Source: Lachnospiraceae bacterium (GTDB lineage Bacteria > Bacillota > Clostridia > Lachnospirales > Lachnospiraceae). Taken from it: 64,000 bases of DNA. Location: contig JAFVSN010000006.1 in the NCBI GenBank assembly GCA_017503735.1, positions 124,001 through 188,000 of the forward strand, read 5' to 3'. The notes under the pieces are model-generated. The model did not search any database, was not told the origin of the DNA, and saw only the letters and a program-made list of their open reading frames with translations. The position numbers and the translations under genes were made by a program. Of the stretch, positions 35,016-43,588 are shown one piece after another (position 1 is the first letter of the stretch; each line of letters begins with the position of its first letter).

Positions 35016-35237
35016 ATGAGAAACAAATTATTGGATGCAACCGCGCTTACCATCGCAATCATCGGTGCTGTTAACTGGGGGTTAATCGGCTTCTTTGATT
35101 TCGATCTGGTTGCATTTTTGTTCGGTTCCATGTCCTGGATTTCCCGTATCGTTTACGCCCTTGTCGGTTTAAGCGGTCTTTATCTGCTCACTTTCTATCT
35201 TTATTTGAGCGATAGTCCAATCACGGAACGAGGCTAA
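35016..35237 (+). CDS. DUF378 family small membrane protein (YuzA-like)
   Basis: A 73-residue protein with two hydrophobic helices. LTIAIIGAVNWGLIGFFDFDLVAFLFG is the DUF378 hallmark (shown here by its core GAVNWGLIG) and IVYALVGLSGLYLL is the second helix. Function of the family is unknown. The ATG follows ACGGAGGCAACC. It stands alone, divergent from the YtrA operon and convergent with the SH3 protein gene, with which it shares a bidirectional terminator. Confidence 0.9.
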   Translation: MRNKLLDATALTIAIIGAVNWGLIGFFDFDLVAFLFGSMSWISRIVYALVGLSGLYLLTFYLYLSDSPITERG

Positions 35238-35241
35238 AAAA

Positions 35242-35274
35242 ATCGGCAACAAATCTACTGGATTTGTTGCCGAT
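35242..35274. terminator. Bidirectional intrinsic terminator
   Basis: ATCGGCAACAAATC, loop TACTG and GATTTGTTGCCGAT form a perfect 14-bp stem. A7 stands on the left and TTTTTTCTTTTT on the right, so it works for the DUF378 gene and for the SH3 protein gene arriving from the other side. Confidence 0.93.
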
Positions 35275-35290
35275 ACATAGTTTTTTCTTT

Positions 35291-36388
35291 TTATAACTTA
35301 CGCAATAACCGCTTTGCAGCACATGACACCTTATTTAAGAACCGTACATCCTGTCCGAAGCTAATCTCAATTACCTTCACATCGCTGTTATCCCGGACAA
35401 TTCCTTTGCCGAAATATTCATGATACACCATATCACCGATACGAAGACGGTCAATCTCCTCTTTTAATACTTCCTTTTCTTTTAAGCTGGCTGCTATTTC
35501 ACGAAGATGAGCTTCCTCTTCTTCATTTTCTCCGTTTCGACTCTGCCGAATCATCTCCTCGTTCATCAAGCGGGCACGCTCTTTATCCGCCAAAAGACTG
35601 GCCTCGTCCTGTCGCTCTACCGGAGCCCGTCTCGGTTCTTCCGTTAACTCTTCCATCCGATCTTCCTCTACCGGGTCTCGTCTCTTCATAACCGGAATCG
35701 GAGTTCCGTCTGCGGAAAGAGGCGCATTTGATAAAGAAATATTTTTTAAGTTGTCAAGTTTTTCGCTGGTTTCATTTCCTTTCATATCATCATTCCGTTT
35801 TTTCAAATACCAAAGGCCAACCAAAGCACTTGCTGCGATTGCCACAACAACCAGTAATGCGATCAATCCGCCGCCGCTACCATCCGCCGGTTCCGGCTCT
35901 TCCTGTACAGGAGGGGTCGGTGTTGCCGTTGCAGGAACCGGAGTCGGCGTTGCCGGTTCCGGTGTCGGTGACGGTGTAGGAATCGGAGTCGGCGTCGTCA
36001 ACGGATCTAACACATCCTCCATCATATCTACATAACTGCTGTGAACATATCCTACAATAATCGTATCATCTCTGCGAAAAGAAACCTTATACCAAATCTG
36101 ACGACTGCTTTCTGCCTGGTCCAAAATCGCCACTTCATCCCCTTTGTCTAAGGTGACGCCTTCTTCTCCTACCTTTACCACCGGATTATCTTTTCCTGCT
36201 GCTGTACGTACATTTAAACCGTACGTTGTTACAATTCCCCGATATACATTGCTCTCTCCCCGTTCAACATCATATTCATAAACTGCTTCCGTTTCCGCGG
36301 ATGCATAGTTCCCGTTTGCGAATAAAAGGCTACCGAGTAATAACACATACATCACCTTTTTCATCTGCTTTGCTACTGTTCTTCTCAT
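35291..36388 (-). CDS. Membrane protein: extracellular SH3 domain, transmembrane helix, cytosolic Tudor-like domain
   Basis: A 365-residue single-pass protein. Signal peptide to about residue 31 (YASAETE), bacterial SH3 domain at about 50-125 (TYGLNVRTAAGKDNP, GDEVAILD, GYVHSSYV), a Pro/Thr linker (about 130-168), a membrane helix (about 174-196), then a charged cytosolic part. The last ~50 residues (RIGDMVYHEYFGKGIVRD ... VIEISFGQDVRFL) resemble the small Tudor-like barrel found at the C terminus of UvrD/PcrA helicases. The ATG at 36388 is seven bases after GGAG. It is 42 bp downstream of the DUF815 ATPase gene. Function unknown; it could link cell-wall state to a cytosolic partner. Confidence 0.75.
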   Translation of the reverse strand: MRRTVAKQMKKVMYVLLLGSLLFANGNYASAETEAVYEYDVERGESNVYRGIVTTYGLNVRTAAGKDNPVVKVGEEGVTLDKGDEVAILDQAESSRQIWYKVSFRRDDTIIVGYVHSSYVDMMEDVLDPLTTPTPIPTPSPTPEPATPTPVPATATPTPPVQEEPEPADGSGGGLIALLVVVAIAASALVGLWYLKKRNDDMKGNETSEKLDNLKNISLSNAPLSADGTPIPVMKRRDPVEEDRMEELTEEPRRAPVERQDEASLLADKERARLMNEEMIRQSRNGENEEEEAHLREIAASLKEKEVLKEEIDRLRIGDMVYHEYFGKGIVRDNSDVKVIEISFGQDVRFLNKVSCAAKRLLRKL

Positions 36389-36430
36389 ACCCATTCTCCT
36401 TTCAAAGTAGTTTATCAACCCGTGAGATTC

Positions 36431-37735
36431 CTATCCTTCTCTTCCCAACATATAATGAATGAACTGCTGTGCACTTCTTCCGGACAGTCCGCCGCCGCGC
36501 AACTCCCAGATATTGGCTTGTGCCAAAAGCATTTCTTCTTTTCCTTTAAGTTCCGGATATTTTGCCGCAATTCCTTTCACAATCCGTTCGAACTCCCGTT
36601 TATCCGGTGCCGAATAATTCACCGTAATTCCGAACCGTGCTACCAACGAAAGCTTCTCCTGCATCGTATCGGACCGATGCAATTCATCCTTTGACATATC
36701 CGAGCGATCGGACCATGTCTCCCGGATTAAATGCCGTCTGTTTGAGGTTGCATAAATCAATATATTCTCCGGACGTATCTCCAGCCCGCCTTCGATGACT
36801 GCTTTCAAATATTTGTATTCAATCTCAAATTCTTCAAAAGACAAATCATCCATATAAATTACAAATCGATAGTTCCGATTCTTTATCTTCGAAATCAAGG
36901 CCGACAACTGATGAAACTGATGCTTGTAGATTTCTATCATTCGTAAGCCGTCATCATAAAATTCGTTCAAAATCGCTTTGATGCTGGTGGATTTTCCGGT
37001 ACCGCTGTCGCCGTAAAGCAACACATTATTCGCCTTTTTTCCTTCCACAAAAGCTTTTGTGTTTTCCACCAACGTCTTTTTCTGCATATCATAACCGATA
37101 ATATCCGACAATCGCACGATTTCGGTATTGGTAATCGGTTGTAAGGAAAAGTCTTCCCCTTCTCCCACCAACCGGAATGCTTTATTTAATCCGAACTGTC
37201 CCACACCGTACTTTTTATAAAATCCGGTTACTGCCGCAAACACATCTTCCGCGTCTTTGGATGCCGCCAATGCATGTTGTAACTCTTTTATTTTATCCGC
37301 AACGCTTTTATTAAAATGTTGTGCCTTTTTCGGAATGGAACGATAATCGGTCAACACCGAAAAGCACGCAATGGACAATTCTTTCTCCAACTCCGAAAAA
37401 TCATAGAAAAACAACTCTCTGAAAATTCCGAAATCGTTTTTGGCAAGTACGTTTACCGAACCGTCTGACGCTCCGTTCTTCTCACATAACAAAGAGAAAG
37501 GAGTCTCGGCCATAGCCAGCAAATAAGCAAGATACGCCTGCCAAAGATTCTCATCAAACCCGTACGCAGTCGCCAGATCAAGCAATTTATGCACCTGCAC
37601 ATAAATCCTTTCTATCGTTTGCGATTGATCCGCTTTCTTTTGTTCGTATGCGTGGATGCAGCCTGCCAATTCGTTTAAAATCTCTGCCCCCGCAATATCC
37701 TTATAAATAATCAGTCTAGCAATTTTATGGTACAT
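36431..37735 (-). CDS. DUF815 AAA ATPase
   Basis: A 434-residue protein. The N-terminal ~200 residues are helical and unrecognised. The C-terminal DUF815 ATPase has Walker A LYGDSGTGKST, an unusual Walker B region VIYMDDLSFEEFE, and ATSNRRHLIRETWSDR followed by ELHRSDTMQEKLSL, all diagnostic. Members form AAA-type rings of unknown role. The ribosome site is not strong. It follows the DUF234 ATPase gene by 37 bp and precedes the SH3/Tudor-like protein, so the three may be cotranscribed. Confidence 0.9.
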   Translation of the reverse strand: MYHKIARLIIYKDIAGAEILNELAGCIHAYEQKKADQSQTIERIYVQVHKLLDLATAYGFDENLWQAYLAYLLAMAETPFSLLCEKNGASDGSVNVLAKNDFGIFRELFFYDFSELEKELSIACFSVLTDYRSIPKKAQHFNKSVADKIKELQHALAASKDAEDVFAAVTGFYKKYGVGQFGLNKAFRLVGEGEDFSLQPITNTEIVRLSDIIGYDMQKKTLVENTKAFVEGKKANNVLLYGDSGTGKSTSIKAILNEFYDDGLRMIEIYKHQFHQLSALISKIKNRNYRFVIYMDDLSFEEFEIEYKYLKAVIEGGLEIRPENILIYATSNRRHLIRETWSDRSDMSKDELHRSDTMQEKLSLVARFGITVNYSAPDKREFERIVKGIAAKYPELKGKEEMLLAQANIWELRGGGLSGRSAQQFIHYMLGREG

Positions 37736-37772
37736 TCTTCTGCCTTTCCGACGCTATCATGCGTTCTCTCCC

Positions 37773-39125
37773 CTACATATCCTTTGCGCAAACCAAATGA
37801 ATTCCCTTTTCTCCTGCCGCCGAAGAAAAATCATCAGCAAATCCCTGCATGGAAAAACAATACCATTCATCCGGAACAATTCCCGCAGTTTCCAAAACAT
37901 GCTCCCAATTTTCCAAAACAGCTTGATCTGTTTTCGTTTCGCCACTGTCACAAAACCCTACCAGATATCTTCCGTTTTCGGTCTTTGCCACCACATCCAG
38001 TTTGCCTGTCTTCCCGTACCAAACACCAAAGGTTCCGTACTGTCCCTCCAGTTGTCCATAACGATTCATTACTTGCAAATATTCTCCGCAGACATCGCTG
38101 AATGCTTCCTTTACATATTCGGTCAAATACGGTGCAACCTCATTTTTATATACCTGTTCTCCGTTTCCCATGGCAATCTCGGACAAATTCGGATAAACAA
38201 ACCGATACCAGAATCGCAGAAACGGTTCCCGTATTCGATATAAGCCCTTTTGTACACTCCTCGTTTCCGCAGTATCAAAAGAGAACAACTTTTCCGTACA
38301 GTCCATCTCTGTCAGATTTTTCAGATATACACTGATTTTCGCTCTGGAAAATCCGGTTTCTTCAAAAATATCGTTCAGCTTATTTTTCCCCTGAGCCAAT
38401 GCCGCAAGAATCGTATTATACGCTGATAATTCACGCAATTCCCGTTTTAAATAATTCTCCGCTTCCGCATATAACGGTGCTTCCTCGGACATAAACAAGC
38501 GAATTATATTCTCACTGATACTATCCGATTCCTTCCAAAGCCGCAAATATCCCGGAACTTTTCCCAACACCGCAGCAGTGAAAATATTATCCCTTACCGT
38601 ACTGCTTTTCAGATATCCGGCAAGCTCCATAAAAGAAAATTCCTTTAACTTAATAAATCCCTGTAACAGCCTTGCCGCGCCTCCCAAAACAGCGGACATC
38701 TCGTTTTCCACCCAACTTACGGAAGAAGAAAGAAATAATACAAGTAGCGAACCATCTCCGTGATGTTCCGCATAAAACCGCAAAAAGGACGTTAAAAACT
38801 CCGACGAATCTTCCAGTAAATTTCGGAACTCGTCAAAAACAAACACAAGCTTCCCTTCGGATTTTTTCAAAGCATAAACAGCCGTCAAAGCCTCATAAAA
38901 ATCCGCAGCGTCTGCCGCTTGCCACTCCTTCTTCATACAAAGAAACTGTTCTTCTGTTGTCACACGGCGTGCCGCATAATAGACAGCGTCTTTATCTTTC
39001 ATAAATGTGCGCGCCAGTGTTGTTTTTCCGATACCGCTTCGTCCGTATAAAACGATAATACCGCTCCGCTCCGCCGCATACAACCCATGCAGACGTTCCA
39101 GTTCCTGTGTTCGTCCTATCAACAT
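37773..39125 (-). CDS. Archaeal-type ATPase with DUF234 nuclease-like domain
   Basis: A 450-residue protein of the ATPase_2/DUF234 family. The STAND-like ATPase begins IGRTQELERL with Walker A LYGRSGIGKTT and Walker B KLVFVFDEFRNL; a winged helix follows (NKLNDIFEETGFSRAKISVYL). The C-terminal DUF234 part has the restriction-endonuclease-like GVWYGKTGKLDVVAKTENGRYLVGFC (EVDVV-like core with D and a later K/E pattern). Such genes are frequent in archaea and Clostridia and spread horizontally. It lies between argS and the DUF815 gene. A defence or regulatory role has been suggested for relatives only by analogy. Confidence 0.88.
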   Translation of the reverse strand: MLIGRTQELERLHGLYAAERSGIIVLYGRSGIGKTTLARTFMKDKDAVYYAARRVTTEEQFLCMKKEWQAADAADFYEALTAVYALKKSEGKLVFVFDEFRNLLEDSSEFLTSFLRFYAEHHGDGSLLVLFLSSSVSWVENEMSAVLGGAARLLQGFIKLKEFSFMELAGYLKSSTVRDNIFTAAVLGKVPGYLRLWKESDSISENIIRLFMSEEAPLYAEAENYLKRELRELSAYNTILAALAQGKNKLNDIFEETGFSRAKISVYLKNLTEMDCTEKLFSFDTAETRSVQKGLYRIREPFLRFWYRFVYPNLSEIAMGNGEQVYKNEVAPYLTEYVKEAFSDVCGEYLQVMNRYGQLEGQYGTFGVWYGKTGKLDVVAKTENGRYLVGFCDSGETKTDQAVLENWEHVLETAGIVPDEWYCFSMQGFADDFSSAAGEKGIHLVCAKDM

Positions 39126-39146
39126 AATCCTTCTCCGTGCTTTGTA

Positions 39147-40922
39147 CTACATTCTGTCCGGTGCCGAAAAACCGAGCAAGTCAATGCATACCTCCAACAA
39201 ATGCAATACCAGGGTAATCAAAGAAATCCACTCACCCTGCTTTACCGCATCCGTTTCTGCAATAATCTTGTTGTTGTGGTAAAAACTGTTAAAGGCATCC
39301 GCCAATTCATAAATATACTGGCAGATTTTGTGAGGAGCCACTTCATCGTACGCATGCTCCATCATATCATTAAAACGCGCCGTAAGTAACATTAACGCCA
39401 ATTCATCTGCACCGTATTCCCTTACGCTCGCATTAATGGCAACTGTCTTTTTCTCCGTACCATCCGCATAATACTTTGCAAGAATGGACTTGATACGCAC
39501 CATCGTATATAAAATGTATGGTCCGGTGTTTCCTTCAAAAGAAGTAAAACGATCCAAATCGAAAATATAGTCCTTCGTTGCCTGATTGGACAAGTCACCG
39601 TACTTAATTGCCGCAAGACCTACAATCTTGGCAATCTCTTTGGCTTCCGTCTCATCCATATCACGGTTTTCCGTCATTTTCTTTAATACTTCTTCATTGG
39701 TATCCGCAATGAGCTGTTCCAAACGCATCACTCCGCCGTCTCTTGTCTTAAAAGGCTTACCGTCTTTTCCGTTCATGGTACCGAAGCCAAGGAACATAAT
39801 GTCCTTTTCCGGTTCGATGATTCCGGCTTTTTTCGCGGTACGGAACACCTGGGTAAAATGCATTTCCTGACGCTTATCCGCCAAATAAATGTAACGGTTC
39901 GGCTCATACAGCTTTTCACGCTCTACGATGGTCGCCAAATCGGAAGTGGCATACAACGCCGCTCCATCGGACTTACGCACGATACACGGTGGAATCTCCT
40001 TTGTATCACTCTCTTCCTGTACATCAACTACGGTAGCTCCCTGACTCTCGTAAGCAAGCCCCTTATCAATCAAATCCTGTACCATATCCGGGATATACGG
40101 CTGTACATCGCTCTCTCCCTTCCAAAGGTCAAAGGAAATATTAAGGTTCTCATAATTTCTCTTTAAATCCGGAACGGATACATTCATAATATGACGCCAT
40201 AACGCCACATAACCCGGCTTTCCCTGCTGAAATTCAAGCGTGGTGCGCTGTGCCTGTTCCTTAAAGGCTTCATCCTGTTTGGAAAGAGCAGAGGCTTCCG
40301 GATAAATCTGTTCCAACTCCGAAAGGGTAAACGGCGGTTCCGTCGGGTACGCACCGGTAAAATTCTCGTCAAAATAAGGAAGTTCCGGATTACGCAAACG
40401 TACACCTTCGATCACCAGACCCATCTGAAGTCCCAAATCCCCCAAATGCACATCGCCTAAAACCTTATGTCCCGCAAAACGGCAAATACGCTTGATACTC
40501 TCACCGATAACGGCAGAACGCAAATGACCGATATGAAGCGGCTTTGCCACGTTCGGTCCGCCGTAATCCACGATAATGGTAAGCGGATTCTTTGCCTTCT
40601 CAAAACCGTAGCTTTCCTGTTCCGTCATTTCCTGCAGATATGCCGCAAGAAACTCATTATCCACTTTAATATTGATAAAGCCCGGCATAACCGCAACCAC
40701 TTCCGAAATCGTCTCACTGTCGGAAAGCTGTTCCACAACTGCCTTTGCTATCTCAATCGGAGCTACCTTGTATTGCTTTGCCGCAGCCATGGCACCGTTA
40801 CACTGGTACTGGCACAAATCCGGGCGGTTAGACAAGGAAACCATGCCGTATTTTTCTTCATATCCGCAAGCCAAAAACGCATCTTTTACGTCTTCCGCTA
40901 TCATATCCATCAATTTTTTCAT
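39147..40922 (-). CDS. argS: Arginine--tRNA ligase
   Basis: A 591-residue class I synthetase. The N-terminal Add domain precedes NVAKPLHIGHLRSAVIG with the HIGH motif; GTMNGKDGKPFKTRDGG stands where other class I enzymes have KMSKS, as is normal for ArgRS. The C-terminal anticodon-binding domain ends with the DAFNSFYHNNKI region. Full length. The ATG follows AAAGGGAATTGTT. No T-box is visible upstream; a possible promoter TTGTAC-17-TATGCT lies near 40980-41010. Confidence 0.97.
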   Translation of the reverse strand: MKKLMDMIAEDVKDAFLACGYEEKYGMVSLSNRPDLCQYQCNGAMAAAKQYKVAPIEIAKAVVEQLSDSETISEVVAVMPGFINIKVDNEFLAAYLQEMTEQESYGFEKAKNPLTIIVDYGGPNVAKPLHIGHLRSAVIGESIKRICRFAGHKVLGDVHLGDLGLQMGLVIEGVRLRNPELPYFDENFTGAYPTEPPFTLSELEQIYPEASALSKQDEAFKEQAQRTTLEFQQGKPGYVALWRHIMNVSVPDLKRNYENLNISFDLWKGESDVQPYIPDMVQDLIDKGLAYESQGATVVDVQEESDTKEIPPCIVRKSDGAALYATSDLATIVEREKLYEPNRYIYLADKRQEMHFTQVFRTAKKAGIIEPEKDIMFLGFGTMNGKDGKPFKTRDGGVMRLEQLIADTNEEVLKKMTENRDMDETEAKEIAKIVGLAAIKYGDLSNQATKDYIFDLDRFTSFEGNTGPYILYTMVRIKSILAKYYADGTEKKTVAINASVREYGADELALMLLTARFNDMMEHAYDEVAPHKICQYIYELADAFNSFYHNNKIIAETDAVKQGEWISLITLVLHLLEVCIDLLGFSAPDRM

Positions 40923-41065
40923 AACAATTCCCTTTCTGTATCAGGTAAAAATTAATTTTAAGTTTAACCCACTATTAAGCATAGCACACTCTTGTCAAAA
41001 GTACAAGTGTTTGACACAAAATGTTGTATTTTTTTACCCTGTTTTCTTCGACAAAACCATATATA

Positions 41066-41503
41066 TTACTTTTCCGGAATGGTTTCAATGATTTCCACAG
41101 CCGATGCAACCATTTGCGGGCAAAACTCCGTAAACAGATGATGTTCAACTGCATACTTTCGTCCGGTTTCCGTGGATATATCACATCGGAGCAGTTCCTT
41201 ACACAGATAGGAACCATTCTTTTTCCTAAACTCATCCAGAAAAACTTCTGCCACCTTATTCGTCTTTCTTCTGCTCTCTAAATCCTCAATTCTACATTGA
41301 CCAAACTTCATTCCCAATACCATTAACGCACCGACACATGCTCCGCATACCTCACCCTTACACATACCCGCGCCAAAACATCCGCCCAATTTTAAAGCCT
41401 GTTCTTCCGTCAGTCCCAAATCCTCCGCAAATGCCGCCAATACCGCTTGAGAACAATGAAATTTCTGTGCAAAATATTTTTCAGCTTTATCAACATGATT
41501 CAT
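41066..41503 (-). CDS. C_GCAxxG_C_C family protein
   Basis: A 145-residue protein with the conserved pattern C17, G41-C42-F-G-A-G-M-C48, C53, C56 and C70 (GGCFGAGMCKGEVCGAC), the family called C_GCAxxG_C_C; it probably binds a metal or undergoes thiol chemistry. The ATG at 41503 lies behind GGAGGACGGAGTAGGT; a longer frame starts 66 bases upstream without a ribosome site. It follows the MarR gene closely and is probably cotranscribed with it. Related proteins are often seen near redox or metal-resistance regulators. Confidence 0.85.
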   Translation of the reverse strand: MNHVDKAEKYFAQKFHCSQAVLAAFAEDLGLTEEQALKLGGCFGAGMCKGEVCGACVGALMVLGMKFGQCRIEDLESRRKTNKVAEVFLDEFRKKNGSYLCKELLRCDISTETGRKYAVEHHLFTEFCPQMVASAVEIIETIPEK

Positions 41504-41580
41504 ACCTACTCCGTCCTCCTCAACATCATTTCTACTATTTCCACTGCACTCTCCACCATTTTCGGACATATCGTGTCAAA

Positions 41581-42018
41581 TTACTTTTTCTCCTCCGTCG
41601 CCAAGCATGCCTCATTATACAGTTTTAACGCTTCCAATACCTGCTCCTGTTTTTCTGCCGGAATCCTCTCCCATACTTCCTTAAACTTAAAATACATGTC
41701 ATGTTCTATTTTTTCAAATCGTTCCTGTCCCTTTTGTAACAGACGCAATTCCACATACCGTCTGTCTTCCTTTGCAGGGTTACGTTCCACAAACCCATTC
41801 TGTACCAATTCCTCTACCGCGCGACTGATTCCGCTCTTGTCCATGCGTAGAATCTCTGCCAACTCCTTTACGGAACTCCCCGGCTTTCTTCCGATTTCCA
41901 CAATCAAAAAACACTGGGTCTGACTCACACCGCAGCAACAGCAATCCGTCTGATTCATATACCCCAGATGACACTCCAATTGTCTTGTATACTCACGAAA
42001 CCGTTTAATCGAATCCAT
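41581..42018 (-). CDS. MarR-family regulator with a cysteine cluster
   Basis: A 145-residue winged-helix regulator. The DNA-binding part reads SSVKELAEILRMDKSGISRAVEELVQNGFVERN followed by the wing DRRYVEL (shown here in fragments of the domain at about 48-95). Distinctive is DCCCCGVSQTQC at residues 25-36: four consecutive Cys plus C36, and C16 before it, just ahead of helix 2. This suggests thiol oxidation or metal binding as the trigger. Its promoter carries an inverted repeat fitting a MarR operator, so it probably represses itself and the C_GCAxxG gene downstream. Confidence 0.9.
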   Translation of the reverse strand: MDSIKRFREYTRQLECHLGYMNQTDCCCCGVSQTQCFLIVEIGRKPGSSVKELAEILRMDKSGISRAVEELVQNGFVERNPAKEDRRYVELRLLQKGQERFEKIEHDMYFKFKEVWERIPAEKQEQVLEALKLYNEACLATEEKK

Positions 42019-42048
42019 GTCCTTCCATCTCCTTCCACTTTTTCAAAC

Positions 42049-42081
42049 ATTGTATCCCATATAGTTGCATTTGTCAACTAT
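42049..42081 (-). promoter_or_regulatory. Promoter and MarR operator of the marR-C_GCAxxG unit
   Basis: On the minus strand TTGACA (42077-42072), exactly 17 bp, TACAAT (42054-42049): near-perfect. ATAGTTG/CAACTAT (42061-42067 with 42075-42081), seven bases apart, is a perfect inverted repeat covering the -35 and half the spacer, the size and place of a MarR-family operator. Confidence 0.8.
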
Positions 42082-42130
42082 TGTTTTTTCAACTTTATAT
42101 CTAGTCGCAATTTCCCATAAAATAAAAAAA

Positions 42131-42417
42131 GGAACCGCCGTCCTTTTGTAAGCAACCGGAACCTTCCTGTATGAAGTACTTTCTTTGAATTTTGTGCAGG
42201 ATATTAGATTTTCTTATTACTTCGCTTTCCCATCAGCAACCTTCGGACAGGAGGTCCGAAGGAAACTTGCGCGCGACACGGATGTCGCGTAAAAGTTGGT
42301 TGCGTCACTTCTCAACACACTTCACCGAAGTAATTAGAAAAACTTATATCCGAAACCCATGAAAAGAAAGTACTTCATACAGGAAGGTTCCTGCCTTACT
42401 AAAAAAACGGCGATTCC
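42131..42417. repeat. 287-bp dyad element with a perfect 29-bp inverted repeat and branched core
   Basis: Positions 42158-42186 and 42363-42391 are perfect 29-bp reverse complements (core CTGTATGAAGTACTTTC). The symmetry continues outwards (GGAACCGCCGT at 42131 with 42407-42417, one mismatch) and inwards (about 42199-42225 with the complement of 42324-42350, 23 of 27). The centre is a branched structure: GCAACC/GGTTGC (42236-42241 with 42298-42303) encloses CCTTCGGAC/GTCCGAAGG (42240-42262) and AACTT...AAGTT around CGCGACA/TGTCGCG (42264-42297). No open frame. It fills most of the 415-bp gap between marR and the PspC gene; MITE or structured RNA. Confidence 0.85.
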
Positions 42418-42433
42418 CCTTTCACTTTACAAT

Positions 42434-42625
42434 TTACGCTTCCGGCATAATCAGTGCAGCGATGATATAAGCGATCAATCCGCCACCTGCACAAAAGGAA
42501 AGCAACACCCAAATCAAACGTACCACGGTCGGGTCCAAATTCATGTACTCCGCAAATCCTCCGCACACACCACACAACTTTCTGTCGGTTCTCGATTTTA
42601 CTAATTTCTTATTCTGCATATCCAT
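42434..42625 (-). CDS. PspC-domain membrane protein
   Basis: A 63-residue protein that is essentially one PspC domain: KSRTDRKLCGVCGGFAEY, LDPTVVRLIWVLLSF and IAYIIAALIMP. Stand-alone PspC proteins are linked to envelope stress in Firmicutes. The ATG follows GGAGATAAAAGT. It lies 23 bp after the DUF4097 gene in the same direction, a common pairing, and runs into the dyad element. Confidence 0.92.
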   Translation of the reverse strand: MDMQNKKLVKSRTDRKLCGVCGGFAEYMNLDPTVVRLIWVLLSFCAGGGLIAYIIAALIMPEA

Positions 42626-42648
42626 ACTTTTATCTCCTCTCTTTTCCC

Positions 42649-43479
42649 TTATTTGTAAAAGCGAACATCTACTTCACCGATACCGCACTTTATATCCATC
42701 CGGCGTTCTGCCGAAGATGTTCCGTAACTTTGTTTCCCACTTCCGCCGATTTGAATGTCACCACACTCAATCTCACCCAAACCACAGTTCAACTCACCGT
42801 AATACTCGGCCTGCTCTCCGGCGATCGCAATCTCCATGCTGCCCACTCCGCATTCTGCAACAGAAGCCCCGTCAAGGGTTCCCGATACCTTCATCTCTCC
42901 CACTCCGCACTCTAAATCTGCATTTGTAAGAACAACCTCTTCCGCAACAAACGAACCGGCACCAACCGTAAAATGGGCAGATTCGGTTGCCGTAAGATTC
43001 TCTGCATTCAGTTCACCGGCGCCTACCGTAATATAGAGTTTTTTTGCTTGCACCTTTTCCATATCGATATCTGCCGCTCCAAACTCAAATAATGCGCTAT
43101 CTAACTCCGCATCTTTCGGTATGGTAAGTTTAATCTTTGTATCCTCTGTATCAACAGAAAACCATTTTGAATTCCAGCTTGAGTCCATTTTAAGCTTAAT
43201 GCTTAACTCTCCGTTTTCTAAATGATCCGATAATGTTGCATGAGACAAACCTTCATACTCAAGTATAAAGTCTTCCGTATTTCCGGTTACAATATCAATC
43301 CCACATGCTCCCGCCTCAAATACCAGTGTATTCACCGGACCTTTAAAAGTTCTGACTCCGCTGTCTCCATGCAGTAGTTCTCCGTCATCTGCACTTTGCT
43401 TGGCAAAAATCAAACCCACACTAAGTAAAATCATCGCAGCTCCGATGCAAATATAAATCACTTGTCTCGCATTTTTCAT
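42649..43479 (-). CDS. DUF4097 family (LiaX/adhesin-like) membrane-anchored protein
   Basis: A 276-residue protein with one N-terminal helix (about 8-27) and a right-handed beta-helix-like body of the DUF4097 type: repeated short strands with GAGELNAENLTATESAHFTVG, then GVGEMKVSGTLD, GVGSMEIA, GLGEIECGDI and GIGEVDVRFY, each a turn built around G-(V/L/I)-G-E. It is predicted to face outside. Cotranscribed with the PspC gene; in Lia-like systems these are regulon members. The promoter has exact 11-bp-spaced direct repeats upstream. Confidence 0.88.
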   Translation of the reverse strand: MKNARQVIYICIGAAMILLSVGLIFAKQSADDGELLHGDSGVRTFKGPVNTLVFEAGACGIDIVTGNTEDFILEYEGLSHATLSDHLENGELSIKLKMDSSWNSKWFSVDTEDTKIKLTIPKDAELDSALFEFGAADIDMEKVQAKKLYITVGAGELNAENLTATESAHFTVGAGSFVAEEVVLTNADLECGVGEMKVSGTLDGASVAECGVGSMEIAIAGEQAEYYGELNCGLGEIECGDIQIGGSGKQSYGTSSAERRMDIKCGIGEVDVRFYK

Positions 43480-43546
43480 TTCCCGGTCCCCTTTCTGTTT
43501 TGTTCTCTCGTCCGTATTTATATCGTCTGTTGTTTGAACTGACCTT

Positions 43547-43575
43547 ATTGTATGCTACTTTTTCATCGAATGCAA
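43547..43575 (-). promoter_or_regulatory. Promoter of the DUF4097-PspC operon
   Basis: On the minus strand TTGCAT (43575-43570), a 17-bp spacer and TACAAT (43552-43547), about 70 bases before the DUF4097 start. Confidence 0.7.
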
Positions 43576-43588
43576 TAGGGTTAACCGT

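Noticed and set aside
35880-36005. DNA tandem repeat near 35.9 kb
   Set aside because: The repetitive GGAGTCGGCG-like bases encode the Pro/Thr linker of the SH3 protein; it is coding low complexity.
40923-41065. T-box leader for argS
   Set aside because: No T-box bulge sequence, specifier loop or antiterminator was found in the 143-bp gap.
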